64,000 bases of DNA from Gemmatimonadota bacterium (GCA_022822325.1 JAJEBW010000018.1:332844-396843); one strand, 5' to 3'. Positions 15,988 to 25,504 are shown, counted from the stretch's first letter. Notes: a model not told the origin generated them from the letters alone. Translations and numbers: made by a program.

Positions 15988-16979
15988 CGCACACCCCCCG
16001 CCGGCTCGCCCTCCTCGCGCTGGGCGTCGTGGCCGCGCTCGGCCTCAGCGTGTCCTTCGGCGCCTCGGGAATCGGCCCCGGCGACCTCTGGCGCACCCTC
16101 TCGGGCAGCGGCGACCCCACCACGCAGGCGATCCTGTTTCAGTTGCGGCTGCCCCGCGCCGCACTGGCCGCGCTGGTTGGCGGCGCGCTCGGCCTGAGCG
16201 GCTGCACCTTTCAGGCACTCCTTCGCAACCCGCTCGCCGAGCCGTACGTGCTGGGCGTCTCGGGCGGAGCCGCCGTCGGCGCGGTGGCGGTCGTGGTGAC
16301 CGGCATCGGCGTGGTCCTTCCCTGGACGCTCCCCCTGGGTGCCTTCCTGGGCGCGCTGGCGGCGATGGCCCTGGTGCTCGAAGTCGCGCGGCGCGCTTCG
16401 CCCGGACGCATGGACACGCGCATTCTGATCCTTTCCGGCGTGATCATCGGCGCCTTCTTCAACGCGGCGATCCTGCTCCTGCTCTCGATGGCCGATGTGG
16501 AATCGTTCCGCTCGGCGATCTTCTGGATGATGGGGAACCTCTCCGGCGCCGACTGGGGATCGACCGGGCTTCTGGCCCTGCTGCTCGTACCCGGGGCGCT
16601 GGCGGTGCTTTCACTGGCTCGTGCCTTCAACCTGCTTTCGCGAGGCGAGGAGGTCGCCTTCTACCTCGGCGCCTCGGTGCAGCGCGTGAAGCTCACCGCC
16701 TACCTGGCCGCGTCGCTGATGGTGGCCGCGGCGGTCGCGGCGGGCGGCGTGATCGGCTTCGTCGGGCTGATCGTTCCGCACGCCGTGCGGCTTGCGTGGG
16801 GGAACGACCACCGGCTGCTTCTCCCCGCCTCGTTCCTGGCCGGAACCGCCTTTCTCCTGCTTGCCGACACGGTGGCCCGGCTGGTGGTAGCGCCGGCCGA
16901 GCTGCCGACCGGGGTGGTCACCGCCGTCGCAGGGGTCCCGTTCTTCGTGGCGCTGCTGCTGCGGGGGGGACGGCGGTGA
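15984..16979 (+). CDS. btuC: Cobalamin ABC transporter permease
   Basis: A 331-residue FecCD/BtuC permease with about ten hydrophobic segments. Family landmarks are FQLRLPRAALAALVGGALGLSG, FQALLRNPLAEPYVLGVSGGA, near the start, and the GFVGLIVPHAVRLAWGNDHR coupling-loop motif that contacts the ATPase. The TTG start overlaps the btuF stop (TTGA), and the last bases overlap btuD (GTGA). It forms the inner-membrane channel for corrinoid import. Confidence 0.94.
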   Translation: MTHTPRRLALLALGVVAALGLSVSFGASGIGPGDLWRTLSGSGDPTTQAILFQLRLPRAALAALVGGALGLSGCTFQALLRNPLAEPYVLGVSGGAAVGAVAVVVTGIGVVLPWTLPLGAFLGALAAMALVLEVARRASPGRMDTRILILSGVIIGAFFNAAILLLLSMADVESFRSAIFWMMGNLSGADWGSTGLLALLLVPGALAVLSLARAFNLLSRGEEVAFYLGASVQRVKLTAYLAASLMVAAAVAAGGVIGFVGLIVPHAVRLAWGNDHRLLLPASFLAGTAFLLLADTVARLVVAPAELPTGVVTAVAGVPFFVALLLRGGRR

Positions 16980-17809
16980 GGGATATCGCACATTTGCGCG
17001 ACTGGCGGCCGACGCTGCGGTGCCGGGACCTGAGCTTTACCCATCGACGCGCGGAGGAGGCCGCCGTGCGAGGCGTCTCGCTGTCGATCTCCCCGGGAAC
17101 GCTGCTGGCGGTCGTGGGGCCCAATGGCGCCGGCAAGACCACGCTGATGAAGCTCCTTTCGGGGTCGCTGCCTCCGCAGGAAGGAGACGTCACCCTGAAC
17201 GACCGTCCACTGTCCGGCCTGGCCGATCGGGAACGCGCCCTTGCAATCGCCGTGGTGCCCCAGTCCGAGTCTTCCCCCTTCCCGGTTACGGTACGGGAGA
17301 TGGTGGGGATGGGACGGTATGCGCACCTCGGCCCGTGGGAGCGATCCGGCGCCAGGGACCGGACGGTCGTGGACCATGCGATGGCGCGATGCGCGGTCGC
17401 CGAGTTCGCGGACCGACAGCTGAGCGAACTCTCCGGCGGCGAACGACAGCGGGCGCGGATCGCCCGCGCGCTCGCCCAGGAAGCGCCCGTCCTCCTCCTC
17501 GACGAGCCCACCGCCGGACTCGATCTTCGCTACCGCATGGAGCTCTTCCACCTGTTGCGCCAACTCCGGGCAGCCGGGCTGGGTGTGCTCGTCATCACCC
17601 ACGACCTCAACCTCGCCGCCCGGTTCGCCGACCGGCTGATGTTGCTCGACCGTGGTCGCGCGCTCGCCCGGGGCACACCGGACGAGGTGCTGGCGCGCGC
17701 GTCGCTGGAGGCGGTCTACCAATGGCCGCTCAGGGTGGTGGCGCACCCCGGACCCGGGAGCGACACTGGCGCCCCTCAGACCGTCCCGCTCAGGAGGGAC
17801 GACCCGTGA
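16976..17809 (+). CDS. btuD: Cobalamin ABC transporter ATP-binding protein
   Basis: A 277-residue ABC ATPase with Walker A GPNGAGKTT, Q-loop VPQSE, signature LSGGERQR, Walker B VLLLDEPTAGLD and the switch histidine in VITHDLN. This belongs to the iron-siderophore/B12 import class. The GTG start overlaps the btuC stop. The C-terminal 35 residues after the nucleotide-binding domain are short and proline/glycine-rich. It ends in a GTGA overlap with cbiB, tying import to synthesis in one transcript. Confidence 0.94.
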   Translation: MRDIAHLRDWRPTLRCRDLSFTHRRAEEAAVRGVSLSISPGTLLAVVGPNGAGKTTLMKLLSGSLPPQEGDVTLNDRPLSGLADRERALAIAVVPQSESSPFPVTVREMVGMGRYAHLGPWERSGARDRTVVDHAMARCAVAEFADRQLSELSGGERQRARIARALAQEAPVLLLDEPTAGLDLRYRMELFHLLRQLRAAGLGVLVITHDLNLAARFADRLMLLDRGRALARGTPDEVLARASLEAVYQWPLRVVAHPGPGSDTGAPQTVPLRRDDP

Positions 17810-18801
17810 GCGCGGCGGAGCCGACCACCCACATTCGGGGCCTGGGACTCGCGGGCGCCCTGATTCTCGACCGGGTTCTGGGCCAGCCCCGCGCTCATCC
17901 GGTCCGCGCGATCGGGGCGCTGCTCGGGGGTGCTGGCAGGATGCGGCTCAGCCGGCAACCGGTGGGAAGCCTGATCGAAGGGGCGGCGGCGCTGGCGGTG
18001 GTGGCCGGGGTTGCCGCCACGGCCGTGCGCGTCCTGTCGCCGCGAGCCCGCCGTTCAACCCCAAACTCCTACCGGTCCCCGCTGCCCGCCACGCTTATGG
18101 CGGCGGGGCGCGAAGCCTTCCTCCTGCATCCATCGCTCGCTCTCGAGGCGCTTGCCGAAGCGGGGACAGGGGTGGGCGCGGCGCTGAGGACGGGCGACCT
18201 CGACCGGGCACGGCGGCGCCTGGCGCGGGACCTGGTCAGCCGCGACACCAGCGCCCTCGACGCACCCCACTGTGCCTCCGCGGCGATCGAGTCGATGGCC
18301 GAGAACCTCTGTGACTCGGTGGTGGCGCCGGCCTGCGCCTACCTGGCGACCGGACTGCCCGGCGCATGGGTTTATCGGGTCGTCAATACCGCCGACGCGA
18401 TGTTCGGCTACCGTACGCCCGACCTGATCTGGTACGGGAAGCCGGCGGCGCGGGCCGATGACGTCCTCAACTTCGTACCGGCGCGGCTGGCGGCCGTACT
18501 GATCGCGATGGCCGCGGCAGGCCAACCGCTCCACCGCGACCGCTCTCGTCCGCCGATCGGCGCCCTCCTCCAACGCCTCCCGCGCGAGTCGGCGCGCGCC
18601 GCGGGGCCCAACGCCGGGTGGCCGATGGCAGCCGCCGCGCTCTTTCTCGGCGTCCGGCTCAGCAAGCCCGGCACCTACACCCTGAACGGCGCGGGTGCCC
18701 CGCCTGACACCCACGACATCGACGCTGCCGCCGCGCTGATCCGGCGTGCGGCCTGGCTGGGCGTGGGGCTGGTCTCCGCGGCGGAGGCTTGCCGCTCATG
18801 A
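17806..18801 (+). CDS. cbiB: Adenosylcobinamide-phosphate synthase
   Basis: A 331-residue CbiB (CobD of Pseudomonas naming), the membrane enzyme that amidates adenosylcobyric acid with (R)-1-amino-2-propanol O-2-phosphate. Motifs are ILDRVLGQPRAHPVRAIG at the N-terminus, LVSRDTSALD, SMAENLCDSVVAP and NTADAMFGYR, all typical of the family, with several hydrophobic segments. A GGAGG lies nine bases before the GTG start, which overlaps the btuD stop. The gene ends in an ATGA overlap with cobD. Confidence 0.94.
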   Translation: MSAAEPTTHIRGLGLAGALILDRVLGQPRAHPVRAIGALLGGAGRMRLSRQPVGSLIEGAAALAVVAGVAATAVRVLSPRARRSTPNSYRSPLPATLMAAGREAFLLHPSLALEALAEAGTGVGAALRTGDLDRARRRLARDLVSRDTSALDAPHCASAAIESMAENLCDSVVAPACAYLATGLPGAWVYRVVNTADAMFGYRTPDLIWYGKPAARADDVLNFVPARLAAVLIAMAAAGQPLHRDRSRPPIGALLQRLPRESARAAGPNAGWPMAAAALFLGVRLSKPGTYTLNGAGAPPDTHDIDAAAALIRRAAWLGVGLVSAAEACRS

Positions 18802-19937
18802 AGCACGTTGCCGCACCCCCGATGTGGCGTCCTCCGCGCGCCGACCCGCGCGTGGCTCAGGCGCCTCCGGAGTTCCATGGCGGCCCGGGGTACGAGGAGA
18901 ACGGGAAGTACCCTCCGGTGACCGCCGATCTCAGCGCCAACATCAACCCGTACGTTCCGGACGAGGCGGTGCGGCAAGCGGTATCCGGTGCGCCGCTCGA
19001 CGCCTATCCCGACCCCGTTGCGGGCAAGGCCCGTGCTCTGCTCGCCGGCGTCTGGGGAATGGACTCCGAGCGCATCCTGCTGGCGCCCGGAGCCTCCGAA
19101 CTCATCTACCGGATCGCCCGCTGCTGGATCCGCCCCGGCAATCCGGTGGTGGTGTGCGGCCCCACCTTCGGCGAGTACCGCCGCGCCGTGCGCCTCCAGG
19201 GCGGCGAACCCCACGAGGTGAGCGGGACTGCGCCCGGCTTCGCGCTTCCGCTCGCACGGTTCCTCGACCGGGTCGTCCGGCTCCGCCCGCCCCTCGCGTT
19301 CCTTTGCACACCCAACAATCCCACCGGCGAAGCGCTGTCCGACGCCAGCGTCGCCGATCTGGCGCACTGGATACCCGCGGGGACACTGCTGGTGGTCGAC
19401 GAGTCCTACCGCTCCTTCGCGGCAGGGCGCCTCGCGCCGCCCCATCTCCCCGGCGACGACCGCGTCCTGCATCTGCGCTCCTTCACCAAGGACCTTGGCG
19501 TGCCCGGGCTGCGCCTTGCCGCCGCCATCGCGGCTCCGGCGATACTGGACCCCCTGATCCGGGCCGCACCGCCCTGGTCCGTGTCCTCCGTAGCCCAGGC
19601 TGCCCTCTGCGCCGCGCTGGGCTCCCGCGCGCTCGCCCGCCTCGAGCACAGCCTCGCCCGCGTCGCGGCTCGGCGCGAGGCTCTTTCGGCGGCGGTGGCC
19701 CGGCGTGGATGGCAGCCGCGCCCCTCGGCCACCGGCTTCGTCCTGTCGGCGGTCCCCGCCGCCGCCGCCACCACCCATGCCCTGCGGCTCCGGGGCGTCC
19801 GCGTGCGCCACGCGGCCTCCTTCGGATTGCCCGGACACATTCGCGTCGCGGTCCGTCGCCGCGACGAAGAGGATCGCTTCCTCGCCGCCCTCGATGAAAT
19901 CGCCGCACCCACAGCTATCGCAGGAGGACCCTCGTGA
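18798..19937 (+). CDS. cobD: Threonine-phosphate decarboxylase (CobD/CobC aminotransferase-fold)
   Basis: A 379-residue fold-type I PLP enzyme of the histidinol-phosphate aminotransferase group. It has the early LSANINPYVPD motif typical of CobD, the PNNPTG loop, VVDESYRSF and the Schiff-base lysine Lys231 in SFTKDLGVPGLRL. CobD decarboxylates L-threonine-O-3-phosphate to (R)-1-amino-2-propanol O-2-phosphate for CbiB. I prefer the ATG at 18798 because it overlaps the cbiB stop as ATGA; a TTG nine bases upstream is an alternative. On sequence alone a histidinol-phosphate aminotransferase is possible, but flanking cbiB and cobO and the nearby pduX decide it. Confidence 0.9.
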   Translation: MKHVAAPPMWRPPRADPRVAQAPPEFHGGPGYEENGKYPPVTADLSANINPYVPDEAVRQAVSGAPLDAYPDPVAGKARALLAGVWGMDSERILLAPGASELIYRIARCWIRPGNPVVVCGPTFGEYRRAVRLQGGEPHEVSGTAPGFALPLARFLDRVVRLRPPLAFLCTPNNPTGEALSDASVADLAHWIPAGTLLVVDESYRSFAAGRLAPPHLPGDDRVLHLRSFTKDLGVPGLRLAAAIAAPAILDPLIRAAPPWSVSSVAQAALCAALGSRALARLEHSLARVAARREALSAAVARRGWQPRPSATGFVLSAVPAAAATTHALRLRGVRVRHAASFGLPGHIRVAVRRRDEEDRFLAALDEIAAPTAIAGGPS

Positions 19938-20626
19938 CCCAGGACGACGAGCGCGGCACCGGACGCCGCCGCCCACGCTGCCGCCCCGCGCCCCGCAAAG
20001 CCGCCGACCCCAGGTGCTCGACCGGCGACCGGGCCCCGCGCCACCCCAAGGCACCCGTCCCGAAACAGAGAACCCCCGGTCCCTACCGGGTCCCGCCCCG
20101 GGAGAGGCGCACCGGCCTCGTCATCCTCAATACCGGCAACGGCAAGGGGAAGACGACGGCTGCGCTCGGGACGCTGCTGCGCGCCCGCGGACGCGACATG
20201 ACCGTGGCCATGCTGCAGTTCCTCAAGACCGAGGGCATCAGGCGCGGCGAACACATCGCGGCCGAGCGGATCGGCGTCGAGATCGTGCCGATGGGCGCGG
20301 GGTTCACCTGGCTCAGCGAGCGGATCGAGGAGGACCGTGCGCTGGCGCGCGAGTGCTGGGCGCAGTGCCGCGAGGTGCTGGAGTCGGGGCGCTACGACAT
20401 CGTGATCTTCGACGAGCTCACCTACCCGCTCGCGTACGGCTGGCTCGACCACGACGAGGTGCTGCCGGTGATCCGCGACCGGCCCGTGGGCACGCACATC
20501 GTCATTACCGGCCGCATGGCCACCGACGAGCTCGTCGAGTTCGCGGACCTGGTGACCGAGATGAACGAGGTCAAGCACCCGTACAGGACGCGTGGCATCG
20601 GGGCGCAACCCGGGCTGGAGCTGTGA
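19934..20626 (+). CDS. cobO: Corrinoid adenosyltransferase (CobA/CobO type)
   Basis: A 230-residue ATP:co(I)rrinoid adenosyltransferase of the CobA/CobO/BtuR family, which places the 5'-deoxyadenosyl upper ligand on cobalt. The P-loop is NTGNGKGKTTAALG near residue 68; FLKTEG, VIFDELTYPLAYGWL and the MNEVKHPY…GIGAQPGLEL end are family features. About 55 arginine/proline-rich residues precede the domain and have no counterpart in the family core, so the real protein may start later, although the GTG fits the 4-base overlap pattern. Confidence 0.92.
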   Translation: MTQDDERGTGRRRPRCRPAPRKAADPRCSTGDRAPRHPKAPVPKQRTPGPYRVPPRERRTGLVILNTGNGKGKTTAALGTLLRARGRDMTVAMLQFLKTEGIRRGEHIAAERIGVEIVPMGAGFTWLSERIEEDRALARECWAQCREVLESGRYDIVIFDELTYPLAYGWLDHDEVLPVIRDRPVGTHIVITGRMATDELVEFADLVTEMNEVKHPYRTRGIGAQPGLEL

Positions 20627-22137
20627 TCGCCCGGGGTCGGCGTGCCCCCGTCCTCATGCTGCAGGGCACGGGCTCGGGCGTCGGCAAGTCGCTGCTCACG
20701 GCGGCGTTCTGCCGGCTGGCCCGCCGCCGCGGGATCGATGTCGCCCCGTTCAAGGGCCAGAACATGTCGAACAACGCCGCGGTCACGGCAAATGGCGGTG
20801 AGATCGGAAGGGCGCAGGCGCTGCAGGCCCGGGCCTCAGGCATCGCCCCGCACGTCGACATGAACCCCGTCCTCCTCAAGCCGCTCGCTGACACCCGCTC
20901 CGAAGTCGTCCGTCTGGGCCGCACCGACCGCGAGGCGACCGACCTGCCCTGGCGCGAGCGCAAGCCCCGTCTCTGGCCCGTCGTGACCGGCGCGCTTGCC
21001 CGGCTCCGCGACCGCTTCGAACTCGTGATCGCGGAGGGAGCGGGCAGCCCGGCCGAGACCAACCTGCGCGACTGCGACATCGTCAACATGGCCGTTGCCC
21101 GCCACACCCGCGCGGCCGTCGTGCTCATCGCCGACATCGACCGGGGCGGCGCCTTCGCCTCGCTCTACGGCACCTGGGCGCTGCTGTCCGCGGCCGACCG
21201 AGCGCTCTTCCGCGGCTTCATCCTCAACCGGTTCCGCGGCGATCCGGAGCTCCTCGCACCCGCTCCGGACACCCTGCGCGACCGCACCGGCGTGCCCGTC
21301 CTGGGAGTCGTCCCCTGGATCAATCACAACCTTCCCGAGGAGGACGGCGGCCCGGCCCTCGCCGACGGCCCCGATGCCGCTCCCGTCATCGCCGTGGCCG
21401 CCTACCCGCGCGCCGCCAACCTCGACGACCTCGACCCGTTGCGCCGCGAACCGGCCCTGCGCCTGCGCTGGATCCGCCGCCCGCGTGACCTGACCGCGCT
21501 CACGGCCCCACCCGGCCTTGCGGCCATGATCCTGCCGGGCTCGCGCAACACCCTCGACGACCTCCGCTGGATGAAGCGCACCGGCCTCGCCGACGCCATC
21601 CGCGCCCTCGCCAGGGACGGCATCCCGGTGGTCGGCCTCTGCGCCGGATACCAGATCATGGGCCGCCGAATCGCGGACCCGGAGGGCATCGAGGGCGGGG
21701 GCGAGGAAGTCGGCCTGGGCATCCTGGAGGTGGCGACCGAACTGGCTCCCGCCAAGGAGGTCCGGCGGACGCGCGCGCGCATTGCCGATGACCCGCCGCG
21801 CTGGCTGGAGGGTGAGGAGGAGGAGAGCGTCGACGGCTACGAGATCCACCACGGCCGCACCCGAGCCGCGCCCGCGCTCCGACCGTGGCTCGCCGACGGG
21901 CCGCGCGGACTCGGGCACGCCGACGGCGCGCACTGGGGGTGCTACCTGCACGGCGCGTTCGGAAACGACCGCCTCCGCACGGCCTGGCTCCGCTCCCTTG
22001 GCCTCCGGGCCGGCACGGAAAGCTGGCACGGCGCCGTCGACCGCGAACTCGACCGCCTCGCCGACATCGTCGAGCGCTGCCTGGACGCCGACGCCGTCTT
22101 CGCGGACGTGCTTGCTCAGATGACTTGGCGGAAGTAG
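20623..22137 (+). CDS. cobQ: Adenosylcobyric acid synthase (glutamine-hydrolysing)
   Basis: A 504-residue CobQ/CbiP that amidates four carboxylates of adenosylcobyrinic a,c-diamide to give adenosylcobyric acid. The N-terminal synthetase domain has the P-loop-like GTGSGVGKS, FKGQNMSNNAAVT and EGAGSPAETNLRDCDIVN. The C-terminal glutamine-amidotransferase domain has the nucleophile Cys340 in GLCAGYQ and His443 in YLHGAFGN. The GTG start overlaps the cobO stop. It is the last of seven genes joined by 4-base overlaps after the riboswitch. With no upstream corrin-ring genes here, it may serve salvage of incomplete corrinoids or finish a pathway encoded elsewhere. Confidence 0.95.
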   Translation: MIARGRRAPVLMLQGTGSGVGKSLLTAAFCRLARRRGIDVAPFKGQNMSNNAAVTANGGEIGRAQALQARASGIAPHVDMNPVLLKPLADTRSEVVRLGRTDREATDLPWRERKPRLWPVVTGALARLRDRFELVIAEGAGSPAETNLRDCDIVNMAVARHTRAAVVLIADIDRGGAFASLYGTWALLSAADRALFRGFILNRFRGDPELLAPAPDTLRDRTGVPVLGVVPWINHNLPEEDGGPALADGPDAAPVIAVAAYPRAANLDDLDPLRREPALRLRWIRRPRDLTALTAPPGLAAMILPGSRNTLDDLRWMKRTGLADAIRALARDGIPVVGLCAGYQIMGRRIADPEGIEGGGEEVGLGILEVATELAPAKEVRRTRARIADDPPRWLEGEEEESVDGYEIHHGRTRAAPALRPWLADGPRGLGHADGAHWGCYLHGAFGNDRLRTAWLRSLGLRAGTESWHGAVDRELDRLADIVERCLDADAVFADVLAQMTWRK

Positions 22138-22338
22138 GATTCACGCTCATTCGTCACGTGGGGAGGGGCCGTTGCCGAGGTTTCAGCATCCATTGAATCC
22201 ACTGCGGTGGTGCCCCGCACCGCGTTGGAGAAGCGGGGATACGCGGGACCCCATCCGGACCCCGGACAGGAGCGGCGTCATTTTACGAGAGGTGAGATGG
22301 AATCATAACCTGTGTTACACCAATAACTTACAGAATCA

Positions 22339-22412
<74 letters not shown>

Positions 22413-22451
22413 TTGGGTTTTTGAGGGGTCGGAGCACCGATTGCCGCTATT

Positions 22452-22471
22452 TTCCCGCCAATTTGCGGGAA
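22452..22471. repeat. Perfect inverted repeat downstream of tRNA-Arg
   Basis: TTCCCGC and GCGGGAA flank the six bases CAATTT, 39 bases after the tRNA. No U-run follows on the plus strand, so it is not a classical terminator; it could aid 3'-end formation or be part of an old attachment region. Confidence 0.35.
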
Positions 22472-22524
22472 TGGAGACCCTCCGGCGTTCTTCGAGACGG
22501 TCTGGGCTGTCCGCCAGCGGGTGA

Positions 22525-22872
22525 CGCGCTGAACCGTCGCGGTCTGCGGGGTCCCCTGCGCCATGGATTCCGCGTCCTATCCGAATTCCAGCGATTGTCT
22601 TGGAGCCGACCGAGCCGCGCTTCGCAGTGATGGATTGCCTGGTGGAGTTGTCGGGAGAATACCCTGCTGAGACCTTGGCCGTGCTCAGATCTTGGGTTCG
22701 TGCGGGCCAACCGAATCGACGCGTGTTCTTCGGGCGCGACGAGTCCATGCGGACGATTCTCCGTGCGGCACTGGCAAGTCCGTCGGCCTGTGACGAAGCG
22801 AGTTCTTTCATCGACTGGCTTCTTGCTGCTGGCCACCTACAGTTCCGGGGTCTTCGGAGCCCGGTCCGGTGA
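22525..22872 (+). pseudogene. Remnant of a protein C-terminus (unidentified, HEAT-like)
   Basis: The 530-base stretch 22413-22942 contains no intact gene. This frame is open from 22525 and ends at 22872. It encodes a helical stretch (CLVELSGEYPAETLAVLRSW, then MRTILRAALASPSACDEASS and a final WLLAAGHLQFRGL) that reads like the end of a helical-repeat protein, with no credible start or Shine-Dalgarno. I take it as the surviving tail of a decayed gene beside a tRNA, a common place for inserted elements. The parent family is not identified; the fragment could also be a chance frame in GC-rich DNA. Confidence 0.3.
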
Positions 22873-22942
22873 CCTGCCGCGACCAGTAGCGGTGGAACCC
22901 CTCCCATTTCCACGGACCAGCCCGCCGACCGGGTAGTCGTGC

Positions 22943-25504
22943 CTACCAGCGCATGGACAGACTCACCGCCGCGAGGTGCGCAGCTCCGGATCCGGGCGCT
23001 CCCGCGCTCCGCCCCGCTTCGATGCTCGCCGCAAAGTCCGGACCCAGGCGCAGGCGTCCTCCCAGCTGATAGCCGTAGATCCCCTGGTTCGAAATCCCGA
23101 ATGGCGTCATGGCGATGGCGTTGACCATCCCGGCGGCCGGGAAATGCGCCGCGTCCAACTGTTCGGAGAGCGCAAACCGCGCATAGGGCGTCACCAGTCC
23201 CCGGCCCTCCCAGGCCATGACGCCGTATCCGAACTCCGCGTCGATCCGGCGGCTGCCGTAGCCGTAGCCGCCCGGATTCAGTCCCGCCGCCCCCTGCGCC
23301 CAGAGCCGCGCGACGTTGCTCGCCGTGGATCCCCAGGACGGCCTCACCCCCAGGGAGAGCCCCTGTCCGCCGCCCCCCGGGTTGATGGATATGGAGCCGC
23401 CGAGCCCCCACTCCTCGTACTCCTCCTCCTGGTGCATCGCCAGCGTGCGACCGTGGACGCGAATGATCAGGGTCCCATCGCGCCGCAGATAGGTCATCCC
23501 GCCGCCGACCTCCATCCCGAATCCGCTGTCGACCTCGCCGCCGTCCTGACGCATTCCGACGCGCACTTGCGGCTGGAGCGTTGCGGCTCCCATTCCGAAT
23601 CCCCTGTCGGCCTCGAGCATCAGCCGCATCCGGCTGGCGTCCGCGCTCAGCTCCCTGCGTCCCTCAACTTCGCCGGAGTTCATGCGTGCGATGAATCCGT
23701 CCGCGCGCACCGCCAGTCCGAGATCCGTCGGCTCTTCGGAGTGGATCAGATCCCCCTTCACCCCCAAACCGGCCATCTGCATCCTGATGTCGCTGTCGGG
23801 ATCGACCTCCCCCCCGCCTTCGATTCCCAGTGTGCCGGAACCGTACCCGAGCACGCCCCATGCGAAGAGGCGGTCGCCGATCGCGAGCCGGGCGTACGGG
23901 AAGGCGCTGGTGAGCGTAGTGGACACGTCGCCGATGTCGTCATTGCCGGGCCGCCCGAGCTCGAATTGGCCCGAGCCGTTGCTGTAGGTCACCGCAAGTC
24001 CGGTCATGAGCGATCCGAATCCGTAGTCCGCCCCGAGCGCCGCCGTCGCGACCTCGCCTTCGCCGAACCCTTCGCCGTCGCCGCTGTTGAACCGCATGAT
24101 CTCGCCGCCGCCCCACAGCGAGGCGCCGCCGCCGGCCTCGGGCGTCACCTGGAAGGCGCTGCCCCCGAGGAGGGCACCGGTCGACATGGGGAGAAACGAC
24201 GCCAGTCCGGCGCGACCCACGCTCCCGGAGGCCCCGGCCGAACCGGCGATTCCCGCACCGAGCCCGAAGGGAGCCGCCCCCGGGGCGCCATATGGGTCGT
24301 CCCGGCCACGCAGGAAGGCGAAGTCGACTTCCCGCCCGCCGACCGTGAGGTGGTCCTCGACGCCATGCGGGTTCGCAACCCGGCTGCCGATCATCTCCAT
24401 CGCCTGGCTGGCCACCGAGCGGCCGAACCGGTGGAGCCAGTCCTCCGCGGCCATCTCGGCCTCCGCGGTCGAGAAGTTCCGGTAGAATCCCGCGCCGATG
24501 ATGAACTCCTGCCCGGCGTAGACGTCGGAGTTGCTGGTGAAGGACAGAGCGTAGCTCACCTTTGGAGATCCCGTGTCCTCGTCGCCCTGCACCGTCGGGT
24601 CGTCCCAGAAGTACTCCACGTACCCTCCCCCGGCCCGGGCGGCGGCGATGACAAGTTCGACGAATCTGGTCCCGTTGATGTCCTCGGTGTCCTCCGCGAA
24701 GCGACCTTCCCGCCAGGCGTTGGCGCCGTGGAAGATCACGTATCCATCGGCGGTGAAGATGAAGAGATAGATGGGGCCGGATCTGAAGTGTCCGCCGTCC
24801 TCCCGCAGCAGGGCCTTCCATTCGTTTGCGCGCTCGAAGCCGACGAGCGCGATCAGTTCCTGAATCCAGTCGAACGAACCGTGCACAAACCGCTTGAGGG
24901 TCTCCCGGTCGACGACGTCGGCCGCGGACACCTCCGGGAGCGGAACGTTGGGGAGGGGGGTTCCGGCATGGGTCAGATCCTGATAATAGCCGCCCACGAC
25001 GACGAAGTCCCTCCCGACCACCCGGGAATGGTACTGGATCGCGTAGGCGTCCTTGCACTTCGTGTCGGTCAGGTCGTTGGGATCGTCCCAGCACCACTCC
25101 ACGAAGTCGCCTCCCTCCCGGGCCCCGGCGGCCAGAATCTCCTGAACGATCCTGGTTCCGTCGTCGTCGATCACCTCCGCGGCGTTCTTGCCGTCGATGT
25201 TCGGATCCTCGCCGTGGATGAACACATGTCCCGTCGTGGCGAACAGGATCAGGTACATGTTCCCCACATTCCAGTCGCTCCCCTCGACCCGGAACGCCTC
25301 CAGGATTTGCGAGCCCGTGGCCAGATCCGCGATGCCCGCGAATTCGGAAGTGGCCCAGGTCACGAATCCCTTCAGCGTCTCCCTGTCGACCACCTCGCCG
25401 GCGGTGACCTTCGGCGTCTGGGCGTGGGCCGGCCGGCCCGATGGCACGGCGCCGACGCAGAACAACAGGGCGACGACGATGTTGACGGGCTTGACGAATC
25501 GCAT
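22943..25504 (-). CDS. Double-Cache domain protein with C-terminal autotransporter-like beta-barrel
   Basis: An 853-residue protein with a signal peptide (cleavage after AHAQ, about residue 29). Two homologous Cache-type sensor domains follow, about residues 35-180 and 195-345. Each begins VVDRETLK(G/R)FV and contains a YLILFATTGHVFIHGEDPN-like or YLFIFTADGYVIFHGANAW-like strand pair and a VE(W/Y)xWDDP segment. A short linker with RFGRSVASQAMEMIGSR leads to a roughly 400-residue Gly/aromatic-rich beta-barrel ending in SLSMRW, an outer-membrane C-terminal signature. Cache domains normally sit on inner-membrane receptors; here they appear to be displayed by, or held under, an outer-membrane barrel. 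Function unknown; it may bind small organic ligands at the surface. Confidence 0.8.
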   Translation of the reverse strand: MRFVKPVNIVVALLFCVGAVPSGRPAHAQTPKVTAGEVVDRETLKGFVTWATSEFAGIADLATGSQILEAFRVEGSDWNVGNMYLILFATTGHVFIHGEDPNIDGKNAAEVIDDDGTRIVQEILAAGAREGGDFVEWCWDDPNDLTDTKCKDAYAIQYHSRVVGRDFVVVGGYYQDLTHAGTPLPNVPLPEVSAADVVDRETLKRFVHGSFDWIQELIALVGFERANEWKALLREDGGHFRSGPIYLFIFTADGYVIFHGANAWREGRFAEDTEDINGTRFVELVIAAARAGGGYVEYFWDDPTVQGDEDTGSPKVSYALSFTSNSDVYAGQEFIIGAGFYRNFSTAEAEMAAEDWLHRFGRSVASQAMEMIGSRVANPHGVEDHLTVGGREVDFAFLRGRDDPYGAPGAAPFGLGAGIAGSAGASGSVGRAGLASFLPMSTGALLGGSAFQVTPEAGGGASLWGGGEIMRFNSGDGEGFGEGEVATAALGADYGFGSLMTGLAVTYSNGSGQFELGRPGNDDIGDVSTTLTSAFPYARLAIGDRLFAWGVLGYGSGTLGIEGGGEVDPDSDIRMQMAGLGVKGDLIHSEEPTDLGLAVRADGFIARMNSGEVEGRRELSADASRMRLMLEADRGFGMGAATLQPQVRVGMRQDGGEVDSGFGMEVGGGMTYLRRDGTLIIRVHGRTLAMHQEEEYEEWGLGGSISINPGGGGQGLSLGVRPSWGSTASNVARLWAQGAAGLNPGGYGYGSRRIDAEFGYGVMAWEGRGLVTPYARFALSEQLDAAHFPAAGMVNAIAMTPFGISNQGIYGYQLGGRLRLGPDFAASIEAGRSAGAPGSGAAHLAAVSLSMRW

